A stretch of 64,000 nucleotides of DNA, taken from Siphonodentalium dalli (Eukaryota; Mollusca; Scaphopoda; Gadilida; Siphonodentaliidae). Shown here in pieces: positions 24,131-36,289 of the stretch; position 1 is the stretch's first letter; each line of letters opens with the position of its first letter. The notes under the pieces were generated by a model, which was not told the DNA's origin, did not search any database, and saw only the letters and a list, made by a program, of their open reading frames with translations. A program made the position numbers and the translations under genes. The stretch is from positions 258,572,077 to 258,636,076 of the forward strand of contig CP136061.1 of assembly GCA_032622095.1 (NCBI GenBank), given 5' to 3'.

Positions 24131-25416
24131 CAGATACATGTTAGAGTTAAAGACAGGGCGGATGCAAGATTCATCATCTCCTACCGAGTCCATCAATATA
24201 CATACATATTGCAACCACATATATACATTTGGAGAAGCATAGCTCTACTCAAGTATTGAACTTATTTATAAAACACTAATACACTCATTATTTGAATTTG
24301 ACTTACACTCAAAATAAACCTAATTCGACAAACCAGATTTACGCTCTTTATGGTGAGTTTTCATTGTGACCCGCACCAATTAATGTAATAACTGTGCCTT
24401 ACGTCAGAATGATATAAGTCCAATATGAACCTATGCGAATATTTAGTTCCAATCTGGACCTATTTGCACGCGGTTATGTTGAACATGTAAAATGTAATAA
24501 TAGCACAGGGTGACAGAGACATGCAATATTAGGGCTAATTTATACAAACTTGACATGACATCACACAGCTGTTGAGATAACAGGCCAGCATAATGACACA
24601 GAATATTTCATGTTAATTTTTAAAATAACATTGCTAGGATTTTTTTCTGTTGTACACTGACAATTTTCGACAACCAACTGAATATTAAAATATGCATTGC
24701 ATGCATTCTGTATAATAACATTTGATATCTATGCATTTTGTTACAATATAACAGTTTAGTTAAGATAGCGCTGTTGTCAAAATATGATTTTTGCATCTAC
24801 CAGAATGATAGGATTGTCAAAGTTTACGTCAAAAATATATAGACTTGTTCGATGCCTTCATCGGCTATGCACATTACAGTACTGTCAATAGTTTTATTGT
24901 TTCAATATTGATAAATCAAAATGCGGGAAAAGAATAAAGTGAACACGTAAACACGGGAGACGAGCTACATGTGTATCTTGTCGCTGGCAGTGAAAGTTAC
25001 GATGTTGTGCGACGAGATATATCGTCGCTGTAACATAATGATGTGTGCCCCATCCATGCCACAGTCCTGTCATATTATTTATTTTATCAGATTCTAACCC
25101 AAATTGCAGGGAATTATATCAGAGCTAGCTAGGACAGTTGACCCTAACAAGGTGGTGTGATCACATACGATATTGGTTCCCATGCATACTATATTAGTTT
25201 CATAGTTTCAGCTGGTGCAGCCGTCATGATCAGAGTTCAACGCAATAGCATTACTGAATTGATTCCTGTCTCCGTCTAAGTCGTGTTAAGATACCACTCT
25301 ACCAATGAATTAGACGAACACTCCGAAGATAGCCATCAGATGCAACGAGGCCTGGGAGCCGTGTCAATGACAAGATGCACGTTTACTAACGTGTGTCTAA
25401 ATTCTACTCGCAATCT
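24131..25416. other. Intergenic, nothing recognised
   Basis: No coding frame over 60 codons and no repeat structure I could identify. If the minus-strand signal-peptide exon at 25423-25527 is real, this would be its first intron. Confidence 0.4.
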
Positions 25417-25422
25417 TCTTAC

Positions 25423-25527
25423 TTGGACGTCAACCACAGCGTGAAGTCCTGGCTCTGGCACACAAACTAACAACAAGAAAACCATAGTCAGAAATGTTAA
25501 CGCCCTCAAGATCATATTATTAGGCAT
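25423..25527 (-). CDS. Candidate first coding exon of a secreted protein
   Basis: On the minus strand an ATG at 25527 opens 35 codons: a typical secretory leader (MILRALTFLTMVFLLLVCV, polar EPGLHA, then VVDVQ) ending exactly at CAA|GTAAGA, a near-consensus donor, phase 0. The upstream minus-strand sequence is TATA-rich (TATATTTTATATTATAATTT). Reading on past the donor also stays open for 28 codons, so an unspliced 63-residue product is the alternative. No downstream partner exon was identified in the window. Confidence 0.4.
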
Positions 25528-25689
25528 ATATATAAATTATAATATAAAATATATTGGTTTCATGAATGCACACCTCAGAATGCCGTTACAGCAACTAATC
25601 ATTCAAATTATAACAACTACGGCTTATCACTATACTCTCTGCAAACTACTGTGTAGGTAGAATGCCATTGGCACTGGACACATGGTGTG

Positions 25690-25800
25690 TACCTCCAATA
25701 TCTATACAGTATTGTATACATGTGTATACACATGTTGTGTATGTTTTTCTATATTTACACATATATGTGTAAACACTTGAACATATATGTGTATCGAGTA
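25690..25800. repeat. TGTGTA/TACACA-rich cryptic repeat
   Basis: Interleaved GTATACATGTGTATACACAT and ACACATATATGTGTAAACAC palindromes. Confidence 0.6.
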
Positions 25801-26839
25801 CCGGTATTGGCCAGGCATGCGCACTGATAAAACTCCATCTGCACGCGTTGTATCATGGTAGCCATATTGGTTTGTTGGTGTTGATCACAGTTTCGACTCC
25901 AATAAGGACCAAGACCACTGAATTTGAGCCGTTATACAAGAATATTTTTAGTAAAGGTGAGAATATTTATGCAAACATACGAAGAACGTAATTAGATATT
26001 TCGTACAGTATGTTGATTGAAGGTAAATTCGACGTCTCTATACGGACCCTCACACCGGATATAGTAATTCGTGACGTCATATTGACAGTTCGCCTATCCG
26101 TAACATTTAGCTGACATGAATGATTAAAAGGTTACTAAAATGCGTGCATTTGTAAGCAATAGAGTTATTCACCCTGAACTTCTGTCAATATACGGCATCT
26201 AGAACAGTCAAGAATGCTAAAAGTCAAATCCCAAAGTCGCCGCAAAGGTCAAGGTCAAGTTGGCGGACGATTCATTCAATATCCAACTTTCTTCATTTTG
26301 CGTAGCCTGTTGATTCACGATTCATCCACTTCCGGTTGGAGGGTCCGTATAGAGCTGATCCGGTAAAAATTCGCATAATTTCGTGTTCGATAACACGTAT
26401 ACTGCACTTTCTGCAGTATTATTCCTTAAATTATACTCAGTTCTCAACAATGCGAAGTATGCTTACATATTAATTTTTCTAAATGAAAAAAACTCCAACA
26501 GGCTGTCACTCACTGACTGTGTAAAGTGTGTTCACTGGCAACCTGCACGCACAGCCACAGGCATTCTGAAACTTTCACTGAAAGTTCTGTCGAGTTCTGA
26601 ACAGTGAGTGATAAATAGTTAAAATACATTTATATTATTTATTAATATCTGCCTATAAGTGAACATTCAGACGACCATGATACAATCGTATATGACAGCT
26701 GACTGACGTAAGTGGAGGAATCGTGGCCCGATGAGATCATGATTGCGATGTTGACATCATGTTGTCGTACATGATGATATCGAACTAGTACTCGAACCCG
26801 CTGGACTTTCAGACAAAACAATTGGCACCACGTTGTATT

Positions 26840-27126
26840 TGCCGTTCGGCCGCGGAGTCGAAGAGTTTGTAACTGTAGCAGTTGAGCACTGCAGCTGAAC
26901 GGCAAGTGAACCGTGGCCGAACGGCAAGTACACCACGGCCGAACGGCAAGTATATACACTGCGGCCGAATGGCAAGGCACCATGGCCGAAAGGCAACTAC
27001 AATGGGGCCGAATGGCATGTACAACATGGTTATATTTCTAGTTTGTATCGTCTTTTTTTCAGTTTAATGAACGTACACCGTGGCAACTACATGTACACCA
27101 TGGCCGAATGGCAAGTACACTGCGGC
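26840..27126. repeat. Minisatellite, about 22 bp unit (GGCCGAACGGCAAGTACACC type)
   Basis: Roughly eight imperfect units of GGCCGAAYGGCAAGTACACY follow one another from about 26895, with a 60 bp non-repeat interruption near 27015-27080 and two further units after it. The hAT element at 27127 inserted into the last unit, since its target duplication ACTGCGGC is part of the repeat unit. Confidence 0.8.
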
Positions 27127-27435
27127 TAGGGTCCTGCGAATTGGATATTTTGATCGAATCGAATTCACGAAATCGAATCGAATATAGAATCGAATATCGA
27201 ATTGAATCATATATGTGTGTTGCTTCTCAATTAGGCATGTTTTGTTAACGATTTGTGAAACGTTCTATGAACCACATGCATGAAGTTCCATCACAACTTA
27301 TGTGGCGATGAACCGTCGTTTGAGATACTATTAACATCGATTTATAATTGTCGAGAAAAAAAAACAAATTAAAACGTCCATGCTGCCATCACAACAATTA
27401 ATATATTACCACTAAACGGATTATCGGAACTAAAA

Positions 27436-28113
27436 TCACGCAAAATTTATATAGTCTGCATGTACATGCAAAATTGCAATTCGGCATTCGGAAACACTCG
27501 TTGTTATAAACTTGAAGACGCAACAACAGTCGCAGGGAAGATGATTCCATAGATGGGTAGTTGTCCCAGATGCTTGAGTTTTATACACCATGTTGCATTC
27601 ATCACACGTGTAAGTCCCCGCACTGCCTGAAGCTTTATCATGTTTAAAGTACGTACTCAATCCAAACAGAGGGTCCCCATCTCAACATATTCCAACAACA
27701 ACAATCCGATCAGAGGGTCCTATATTACTATTTCTTTGGCTTTGGGGGTAAAAAATATTTGATTCGAGTCGAGGAACCCATCAAACAAAGCTCATAGTTA
27801 TTAGATATTTGAAATTTGTTATTTACTCGAGATGAGTACAAATAATTGCCTTCAACTGCCATAATCTGCTCGGGATGTGTACACCAAAATCTATTCAAAC
27901 AGACAAGGATGGATAACTCTAAAATCAAGTGGTAATAATAATGCAATTTTGACTGAGTTCTGGGCCAGAAAGTATTCCGTGACTTCCTCGACTCGAATCA
28001 AATATTTTTGACGCCCCACCCGAAGCCATTGAAATAGTAATTGAGAGGAGTTTTATCGGATTGAGTACGGTACCTTTAAAATAAACATGAATGACTGTCG
28101 ACATTTTGTCCAA
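27436..28113 (-). pseudogene. BED-type zinc-finger coding fragment of the hAT element, interrupted by a MITE
   Basis: Minus-strand frame 27660-27436 contains YFKHDKASGS, CDECNMVYKT and TTTHLWNHL, the C-x2-C ... H-x4-H pattern of BED fingers that open hAT transposases. On the other side of the MITE (28113-28076, minus) the frame VIHVYFK continues upstream, and the shared TTTAAA (Phe-Lys) codons mark the TTAA insertion point. Downstream of the finger the frame turns cysteine-rich and stops, with no catalytic domain. Non-functional as it stands. Confidence 0.75.
27648..28075. mobile_element. TTAA-type MITE, copy 1, nested in the hAT BED exon
   Basis: It is flanked by TTAA at 27644-27647 and 28076-28079. 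The ends are inverted: AGTACGTACTCAATCC on the left and AGGTACCGTACTCAATCC read from the right. Inner boxes include CAGAGGGTCCCCAT, ATATTTGATTCGAGTCGAGG and the complement ACTCGAATCAAATATTTTTG. A TTAA target is characteristic of piggyBac-type transposition. Confidence 0.85.
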
Positions 28114-28642
28114 TGTAAACGAAAGCTCCGAAACTGAAAGACAACTTCAAAAGAAAACACCGCCAAAATGCTCTTTTCAAAACCGGGAACACGTGTTGTT
28201 TACAGTCTCAACGATATTACATAACGCGGAATCTGAGACGGATAGACGATGGATAACGCTATCGGTTGCTCAGTCTCATGGCAACCGATAGCTACTCGCG
28301 TCGTCGGTCCATCGGCAATCTCCGAGCTTTTGCTACCATTTTAAAGCTATAATTCCCGTCGTATTTAGTCGTCCTATAGTGGCTAATTGCTGGCTTTAAT
28401 TATATTTAATCGCATGCGAACATCCGCGATGTAGAATAAGAATTATTAGGTGTATATATACATAATTTTCTGGAATTAAATGCCACAAAAACAGCTAAGA
28501 TCGACATGTGTACTTGTCCGTAAACAGCTTACGTTTCCGTCAAAGTATATTCGAAATTTCGAGTTGGCAATTTCGACTCGAATTCGAATCGAATTTGACT
28601 TTCGAATCGAATATCGAATATTCGCAGGAGCCTAACTGCGGC

Positions 28643-29592
28643 CCAACTGTAGTTAGTAGGTGGAGCATCAGTGTAGAAGGTTTTGCATTTTGGCCGCGGT
28701 GGCAACGCTAACCACACCACGGTTAAGTGGTGGAGACTTGTTTTGTCAAGCTGAGTAGGTTGTTTGTATAGCATGTGATTGACTACCCTGCGATCTTTCC
28801 AGCCAAAATTTATGTATACACGACTGCGATTAGGTCTCAAGTGGATACGACACAATTTTGAATCTAAAATCAAACGGTGCTTGTTGTTATTTCTTGACTT
28901 GTGATTTTGACGTGAGCATGCGCAGTCTAACTATCGGTTACTTCCTACGACGAAAATCCTTCCACTTATGATTGAATCGTGGTTGTCTGAAAGCTCACTA
29001 AGTAGATAATATTATTTCATTTCCAATTTCCAACAACACCTAATTTCGAATTAATGGAATATGCACAAGTCATCAAAAGCCAAAATTAGTTTTTGCACCT
29101 TTTATAGCTCGAATAAGTTATTACAGACCACAGTTGTTTGAAACTTGTGTCGAAACCTCGAAAGAATAAATATTTCCACCTCTACTAGTACTTATAATAC
29201 TGTCAATAGCAAGCCCACGGGTAGCCATGGGGCTTCGTACCCTTTGAACGAACTGCCCTTTTTACTGCAAGTGCCCGGTGGTGCTGATCGCCATTCAGGT
29301 GAACATGTCATGTGCAGCATTTGCTGTGCGGCAATTACCGACAGGGACCTCTCTTCGAACGAACGATGTATATACGTACCAGTATATAAATATAGTCACA
29401 TGTACTGAATGCAGACTTAGTCCCGACAGAGACTGGTGCACTCAAATTCAATAAATACAAATGTATAGACTGCCAACCCATGTCGGTATAAAGCTGCTAT
29501 TACAGACATGCGGCTGATGCATGAGGCTACATGTAGATGGGTTTTTATATATAGGCACAACGTTTCAAATCATATATATTATATAAATCACT
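28643..29592. other. Intergenic, no supported gene
   Basis: The right flank of the hAT element begins with the duplicated target. Frames here (for example 28529-28873 minus, 29145-29408 plus) have no recognised domain. Confidence 0.4.
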
Positions 29593-29657
29593 GGGTTTGT
29601 GGCTGATGCAGTTAAGCACATATTTAAATCGAATTGGTTTAACTGCATCAGCCACAA
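29593..29657. repeat. Hairpin with 21 bp stems
   Basis: TTGTGGCTGATGCAGTTAA and its reverse complement TTAACTGCATCAGCCACAA are separated by about 25 bp of AT-rich loop. Confidence 0.85.
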
Positions 29658-30249
29658 CCTCAGTTGTCGCACGCGTCAGTCGCAGGTCTGTGAAAACAGG
29701 AATTCGACTTGCATAAAGTAGCCTGACAGAATCACTGGATATAAAGACCAATGTATACAGCAAAAGGGTATCGTGTAAACTATATCCTTCGAATGTCCGG
29801 CGAATATCATATTAGCCTATAGCCGGGGCAGAGACTAGTAATGCTACAATTAACCTATGTCCATCAACCGTGGTCAAAATTTTCAACTGTTCTAAATATC
29901 GTTGAATTCCAGACATGTACTAGTACATGTATAGTCGGAAATTTCACAAGAAACAATAGGTTGAAATCTTTTTGTAGATTGATTATCAAACAATCTATTA
30001 GTGTGGAATAATTTGTGTTAGACCAACAGATCAGGTCTGATGTTTCTAAAACCTTGAGGCTACTCAATAGATGCTATAGGATTTAGCAATTTGTATGTTC
30101 AAATTTCAAATGTTCTCACACGGCCCAGTGAATTCTGTGTCACCGATCACACAAGGATGGAGTTGTATTAATAATAATAACATGCATGAGCGTTATGTTT
30201 TATTAACAGCCCTTGGACCTATTTGTGGTCCTTGACTGTCGGGACATTA

Positions 30250-30478
30250 TTGAATGCCCTCCAAAATTATTATTATACCCCCCTGCAAGTTGTGGGGGGT
30301 TATACTGGAAACATCTTAGCCCTCCTTCTGTCCATGGACACAAATTTGTGCAGAGTATTTCTCAGTCATTTTTAATCATTTTCCATGAAACTTGGCACAG
30401 ACAGCAACCACAATGATAACCTGTGCACCTGTGATTATGAAGTCTGTCCAATTGTTTTTAGTTATCCCCCTTTTTGAC
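30250..30478. repeat. Degenerate dispersed repeat (part 1, split by a MITE)
   Basis: A segment with CCCCCTGCAAGTTGTGGGGG, GGACACAAATTTGTGC and CTGTGCACCTGTGATT is partly repeated at 30890-31090 and 41925-42180 (GGGAATCTGTGCACCTGCGA and GGGAATCTGCGCACCTGCGA). All copies are heavily decayed. MITE copy 2 is inserted between 30482 and 30878. Confidence 0.6.
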
Positions 30479-30482
30479 TTAA

Positions 30483-30877
30483 AGGTACTCAATCCGATCA
30501 GAGGGTCCCCATCGCAACAGATTCCAACAACAACAAAATGTTATCAAAGGTCACTTTAGTTATCAGAATCAAATAATTATCCAAAAATAATGCTAACGAC
30601 TGTGAACTATCGTATATAATTGCCCAAAATCTGTTGTATAGCAACATTTTGTTCAATGGAATTTAGTATCGAGAGTATGTCAGTCGGCTTTTTCAGGAAA
30701 CTTCTGTGACAGAAAGTATTCCTGATAATGAAAAATAATAGATTTCTAAAATCGATATCTAATAAATCTGAGCTTTGATGGGTGCCTTCCTCGACTCGAA
30801 TCAAATATTTTTTACCCCTGAAACCAGCGAAGCCATTGACATAGTAATTGAGAGGAGTTTTATCTGATTGAGTACCT
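30483..30877. mobile_element. TTAA-type MITE, copy 2
   Basis: TTAA at 30479-30482 and 30878-30881. The ends AGGTACTCAATCCGAT and AGGTACTCAATCAGAT (right end, reverse strand) are near perfect. It has the same inner boxes as copy 1, including CAGAGGGTCCCCAT and CGACTCGAATCAAATATTTT. Confidence 0.9.
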
Positions 30878-30881
30878 TTAA

Positions 30882-31230
30882 GAAATGTTTTAATATATTA
30901 TACAGGGGTATTACTTTGAGCTTTTGTTCCTATAATTTTTGGTCAATTGTTTCAAAACTTTCAGACATTTAGTACCATGGGAAACTGCATTATTCCTACA
31001 TTTTTTGTTAAATTTTTTTAAATGGCACAGATATTTATTACCATGGGAATCTGTGCACCTGCGATTTTAAAGTCGGTCAGAGTGCACTTGCACTTTACTT
31101 GCTACCAAAGCTCATATACAGAGAATACTCTTTTTTATTTTCTCTTCTTTTTTTCCCGTTTCATGCAGAACATAACTCAACATTTGAGTTGCTATGGATG
31201 CTTGCGACAAAAATGGCCAAGATAAGTTCA
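30882..31230. repeat. Degenerate dispersed repeat (part 2)
   Basis: Continues the host repeat after MITE copy 2, with TACAGGGGTATTACTTTGAG, two TACCATGGGAA boxes and GTGCACCTGCGATTTTAAAG. Confidence 0.5.
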
Positions 31231-31320
31231 TCATAAGTTATTGTTGTTAAAGAGACTGTTCAGCAGACATTCTACTAGTACTTATGTTCCAATTCACAAT
31301 TTTAACTGGCTCCAACTTGA

Positions 31321-31609
31321 TTGGTTTGGTTTATTAGGGTTTATTGTCATTCTAGCCGCTAGGCCACACATTATGTTGTCAATTTTACTGGTGGAGGAAA
31401 GACCACGTAGAGGCTTGATTTCACCAAGAAATCGTCCCACTGCGTGTAGAAACCACCAACCCCCAGAAAGCAACTGACAAAACTTGCCCAGATACATGAT
31501 TCCAGTCACCCTTCCTATGACGGGGTTCGAACCAGCTTTGTCAGCGCTGGACGGCCTGTGACGGTGTAATGCACCTGGCACTCTACCGATTCGATCACCG
31601 GGGGCTCCT
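31321..31609 (-). mobile_element. tRNA-derived SINE, minus strand, second family
   Basis: Read on minus it starts GGAGCCCCCGGTGATCGAAT with an A-box-like TGATCGAATCGG, a B-box GGTTCGAACCCC and an unrelated body, ending with AATGACAATAAACCCTAATA and a CAAACCAATC tail. The tail resembles the end of the 23836 and 47241 SINEs. A 12 bp target duplication, GCTCCAACTTGA, flanks it at 31309-31320 and 31610-31621. Confidence 0.9.
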
Positions 31610-31629
31610 GCTCCAACTTGAAAACAAAT

Positions 31630-33351
31630 TTGACTTCTTGTCTGATATAATACAACATGTGTTGGATATTTTAGGAGGTGGGTGTGGGGAAGGGTGGCTT
31701 TATACATTTCAAATTCAAGGTGCATCCCTCCCCAGTGGAGACGCTCCATCCACGTCCCTGATGAATGTTGGTGAAGTACATATGTGATTTTATAGCCCTG
31801 GAAGTTATTGCTGTGGCCAATTTTCAGATTTCATGTGTATGTATACAATTGCAATTAAATAACTAGTCTGAGTAATAGCTTTTTCTAATGAAAACAATAT
31901 TGTAATAAGTGTTTACTAATTTTTGCAGATAACCTCAGCTTATCGTAAGAATGAGTGATGTGATCCTCTGAATTTGCTGCAAGAGAACTTCGCCATAATT
32001 CTGGAATTTGTGAGAGGACAAAACATTTCCAATGGCAGTCTGTGTCTGTGAGTAAAATATAATGATGTTACTTTGCATTTCAACTAATCTTTTAATTTTG
32101 CGGGGCATTGGGGCTACATGATCGGACTCACATGTATCACAACCTACATGGACATGTACAGTCGGTCACGATGCTGAAATCAATCATCCAGATGAACTAC
32201 TCTCATAATGAGGGGGTGCTTACGACTCTACGGCAATGCCATCGATGTGTGCTTCTTACGGGACACTCATTTTAGCACTGCGAAGCTCAACAGGGATATT
32301 ATATAGATATATTCTTCGCTGATGTTGAATCAAATATGAATCATATACTCATGCAGCAGCATGTTTAATTGAATATGATTTTTTTTATATTTGCAGGATC
32401 CTAAAATTAAGTTACCCCTAGTGTCATCGAGAATCTTTTATCAAATGAGTTGCAGAAGGTGCATGGATATATTTTGCGACAGCAAAACTCGAGCAGAATG
32501 TAATTATGAAATGTCCACCATGATTTTGGTAAAATATTTGAGATTATGGTACATGTTGTGTTCTGTATTTATTCTACACCATTGTGTCAATCCATGAGTC
32601 AGCTACCTTTATTGTGATTTAAGTCTGATGGATAACCGGTTATGATCGGGACATCACCTGAAGCTGATTGTTGACATACTAAATGTACCTATAATAGCTG
32701 TTTGTCACCTTTCCAACATCAAAAAAAAATAGTTCCGGCTTCTATTCCACTAGAGGCATACAATAATAAGTATTCAATGGTGAGATTTGGTTGAATAGTC
32801 AATAGGTGTGGAATAAAGCTTTATTTTATTTTACTTCTAATTACACAGCTGCAATATTTTGGTCTATTTCGTAAATTCAGTTACATTGTTGGTATAATTT
32901 TTCAGCTTGTCCACGATAGTGCAATCCTGATGTCATTGAGACTCGCAACATATTTGACATCATGCATGACAGCCTATCCAGTACCAGAGAATTAATTTAA
33001 TTTCTTGGCATGTTCAATATATAACTAACTTGCCTAGATAGTGGACAAATATTATTACTTGATTGAATATTGGTGTGTAGTAAATACAAAACCAAACCAC
33101 ACCTGCAAACAATTGTCCACTTATCTGTTATGTTAAAGTGTTATGCTGCAAGATGCAATTTGACACTGGTCACTCATGTAATATTTCACGGAACTTGAGC
33201 CCCAACAAATTGGTGCAATAACGTTCACCGCATTGACAGTCTGTATACTAACTATACTCACATGTTTTTTTAATATTTGGAGTGATTATTTATTTTACTT
33301 CATTGTATAATAATTATATAAAGCATTTCATGTATAATTTAGCGTGCAAAC
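31630..33351. other. Intergenic; possible but unproven transcribed region
   Basis: Splice-acceptor-like tracts occur at 32380-32398 (TTTTTTATATTTGCAG) and near 31920. The frame after 32399 is open for 66 codons with a cysteine cluster (SCRRCMDIFC) but no donor or recognised domain follows. This could be a relic gene or a non-coding transcript. Confidence 0.2.
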
Positions 33352-33775
33352 TCTCAAGTTGATTCAATGAACCCCATATAGTCAGCTTCCAACAACATAT
33401 TTTGAAATGCTGCTTCAGTTATCAGAATCGATTAATTGCTCAAAAATAATGTCAATTATAGTATAAAATTACTCAAAATGTGTTATTTATCAACATGTTT
33501 TTCAATGAAAATTTTGCCTCATTATCAACACAAAGCTACTTGATTTTAGAGTTATCTTCATCCGCAATTTGGTCCAAGACCATTGGCCCGTTGACTTTTT
33601 CCCAGGCCACTATTAAGTCTCGATGGTGAAAAATAATAGATTTAAAAATGAATATGTAATAACTGTTAGCTTTGTTGGGTGGGTTCATCGACTCAAATCA
33701 AATATCCTCCCACCCGAATCCAAATATATAGTAATTGAGCCTTATTGAAGGGCATCTAATCGGATGATGCATACT
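33352..33775. mobile_element. TTAA-type MITE, copy 4 (strongly diverged)
   Basis: It aligns with copy 2 through TTCCAACAACA, AGTTATCAGAATC, CAAAAATAATG, GAAAAATAATAGATTT and CGACTCAAATCAAATAT. The termini and TTAA sites are eroded. Confidence 0.6.
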
Positions 33776-34156
33776 TAATATTGATTATATTTAAACAGTT
33801 TACAGCTCTGTTTGTTCTGAGCAATAACAATTTCTAAAAATAGTGACAAATATATGTCCCACAGGGCAACTTGATAGTCACATTATATAAGGAAATCAAT
33901 ATTAATTGATAGTAGTGTTCCCAGGTAGGTGTTTTTGATTCATTTCTCTTATGTTATACTGAGGAAACTATATACTTGTTGTGGGAACAGATAATTCATC
34001 TTTAAATTGAAGCCTGGAAATCACAGAGTGTGTCATTTCATGTTTGGGAAATATGATTAACATTGGTACAAGTGACCTAGATAGCTGGAACATGATTTGT
34101 GGATTTTCATCAACAAGTGGGGGAGGTGTGTCTGAAAATGGTTGGTTAAATGTTAA

Positions 34157-34555
34157 AGGTACTCAATCCAATTAGACCCTCATAAATTACTATTTCTTTG
34201 GCTTCTGAGGTAAAAATAATAATTGATTCGAGTCGAGTAACCTACCCATCAACCCTCAGAGTGATCAGATATAAATTTTTGAAGTTTTGTTATCTCTTGT
34301 TTCTGGCCCAGAACATGCCGTCAAAAGGAAGTTCTCAGTGCTTCATTTTAGAGTTATCCATCTTCGTCCGTTTGAATAAATGTTTCTGTTGCAATTATTA
34401 GTACACATCTCGAGAAAATTACAAATTTAAAAAAAGAATCAATATCTGATCATTCTGAGCTTTGATGGATGGGTTCCTCGACTCAAATTAATTATTTTTA
34501 ACCCCTGAAGCCGAAGAAATAGTAATTTAGGGGTGCTTAATCAGATTCAGTACCT
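34157..34555. mobile_element. TTAA-type MITE, copy 3
   Basis: TTAA at 34153-34156 and 34556-34559. The ends are AGGTACTCAATCCAAT on the left and AGGTACTGAATCTGAT read from the right. It shares TTGATTCGAGTCGAG and the ACTCAAATTAATTATTTTTA counterpart. Confidence 0.85.
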
Positions 34556-34559
34556 TTAA

Positions 34560-35660
34560 GATCCGTGCTATAATATATTTGTTACAGTTCAAATCATGAC
34601 ATACATAACAAATTATTTAAAATTCTGACTTCATATATTTATTTTTTCAGGATGACTACAGAATCAAATATACAATGTGCTATATGAGGAAGTAGAAGTC
34701 TACCATACAGTAATGATATGTTACTACTTCTAGCTTCAAAATGCCATGAGTTGAATTTCCCATTCAAGGTGGATGACAAACAGTATTTATGGACCAGTTC
34801 TCAAATGTGTGACAATCTTCAGCCGTGTAATATCATACACATGCTTTGTAAATTACCATGCAATGTGTTATTGTGAAGGAGGATGGATGATAAGTCACAT
34901 TATTGTAATTGATGATCTGACAATCTTCAACTAAGAAATTTTCTGTTCTCTGTTCATTAAAATCATGGTAAAAGATTGGAGCAGTGGTCATACTATTATT
35001 CCTCTAATTTATTAACTGACTGAAACAGCTGAAGTGGACTATCTAATAACATTTCTCAAGTGAACATGTCTGCTTGTGAATCAACTGTTACTGTAGTGTC
35101 AACCAGAGTTTGAAGGCTCCTGCAGCACATGAAATATGAATTTTCAGCTTCATTTGTTGGATATGTAGTTATATACCATTAAAATAAAGTTCATGTAAAA
35201 TAATTATACTCTTTGAGAATAAACTTTCCTCTATCAAAGTAATGGTGGTAACATTGTATTGAAAAACGATGTCAGTTTAATATAATATGGGTTTATTTAT
35301 CTACTGAAAATAGGATAAGTCAGTGGGGTGTACAATTAAATAACATCAAAGAGACCATATTTTATCTTGGTGTTTGGTGTGATGACACCTTATCAGTGTT
35401 CTGTGTATTCTGCTTCTGAATTGTAATGTACATGTAAGCATTGATACTGAATCTTAATTGCCATGATACACCATGAAAGTAATAGAGAAGTGATTCCTGT
35501 TCAATGACTGGTGGTATCCTAACTACAGTATATGTAACGCAACAGAAATTGCTGGTCCCACTTTTACTTGTAACTTCTTTCGTAAATTTTAACAGTACTT
35601 ATCTGACAGTGCTGTCTCGTCAAAAGTTCAAAACAGATAAAAACGATAAATTTAATATAT
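34560..35660. other. Intergenic, no supported gene
   Basis: An acceptor-like TATTTATTTTTTCAG occurs just before about 34651 with a short open stretch after it, but no exon can be closed. Confidence 0.25.
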
Positions 35661-35666
35661 GCTCAG

Positions 35667-36289
35667 TTTTTCGAAAAATCCTCATGTCATTGATGCGGGA
35701 GAGGTGGCTTGGAATCATTCCAAAGATCCTCATGCCCTGTCAATTGAAGAGGTGACTTCGATGCTGACTCCAGAATAAGAGCAATTATTAAAATGCATGT
35801 AACATGCATGTAACTCTATTCATAATAGCATTGTTTGTATTGTCATTGCCATTTTATTGTACCGGTATATATGAATTTCAATGCCAACTTTCTCTGAAGT
35901 TAGTTCCATTCCACAAATCTGTTATACATGTATATGATAACTAATGGGTTGATACTTTTTGAAGAGTGTTGTGTCCTCTTGTCAAAACTTATCAAAATGA
36001 TATTTTCATGCTCACTCAGTTTTTGAAAAATCCTCTTGTCATTGACAAGGGAGAGGTGACTTGGAGTCATTCTAAAGATCCTCATACCCTGTCAATTGAA
36101 GAGGTGACTTCGATGCCTTATCCTGGATGCAAGCAATTAAAATATAAACTTGACTGCATCTAACTTTTCCGGTTCAATTTATCAATATGATACTTTCATT
36201 CTCAGTTTTTGAAAGATCTTCATGTCAATGACATGGGAGAGGTGGCTTGGAGTCAATCCGAAGATCCTCGTGCCCTGTCAATTGAAGAA
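35667..36289 (+). repeat. Triplicated 84-85 bp exon-like unit
   Basis: Units at 35667-35751, 36020-36103 and 36206-36289 are each preceded by a CTCAG acceptor-like end and followed by GTGACT or GTGGCT. All three are open in one shared frame and encode the same motif (NPHVIDAGEVAWNHSKDPHA in the first; GEVTWSHSKDPHTLSIEE and GEVAWSQSEDPRALSIEE in the others). Substitutions among copies keep the frame. I do not recognise the family. They may be a triplicated mini-exon of an unseen gene or a coding repeat of a mobile element. Confidence 0.5.

Larger units (their letters stand above)
27127..28634 (-). mobile_element. hAT-superfamily DNA transposon remnant, 1.5 kb
   Basis: The ends are inverted repeats: TAGGGTCCTGCGAAT on the left and TAGGCTCCTGCGAAT read from the right, followed by subterminal ATTCGA/TCGAAT repeats. 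A perfect 8 bp duplication, ACTGCGGC, flanks the element at 27119-27126 and 28635-28642, the size typical of hAT insertions. Coding content is limited to a BED-type zinc-finger segment on the minus strand (27436-27660 plus 28076-28113), split by a TTAA-type MITE. No transposase core or dimerisation region is visible, so this is an internally deleted, non-autonomous copy. Confidence 0.85.
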
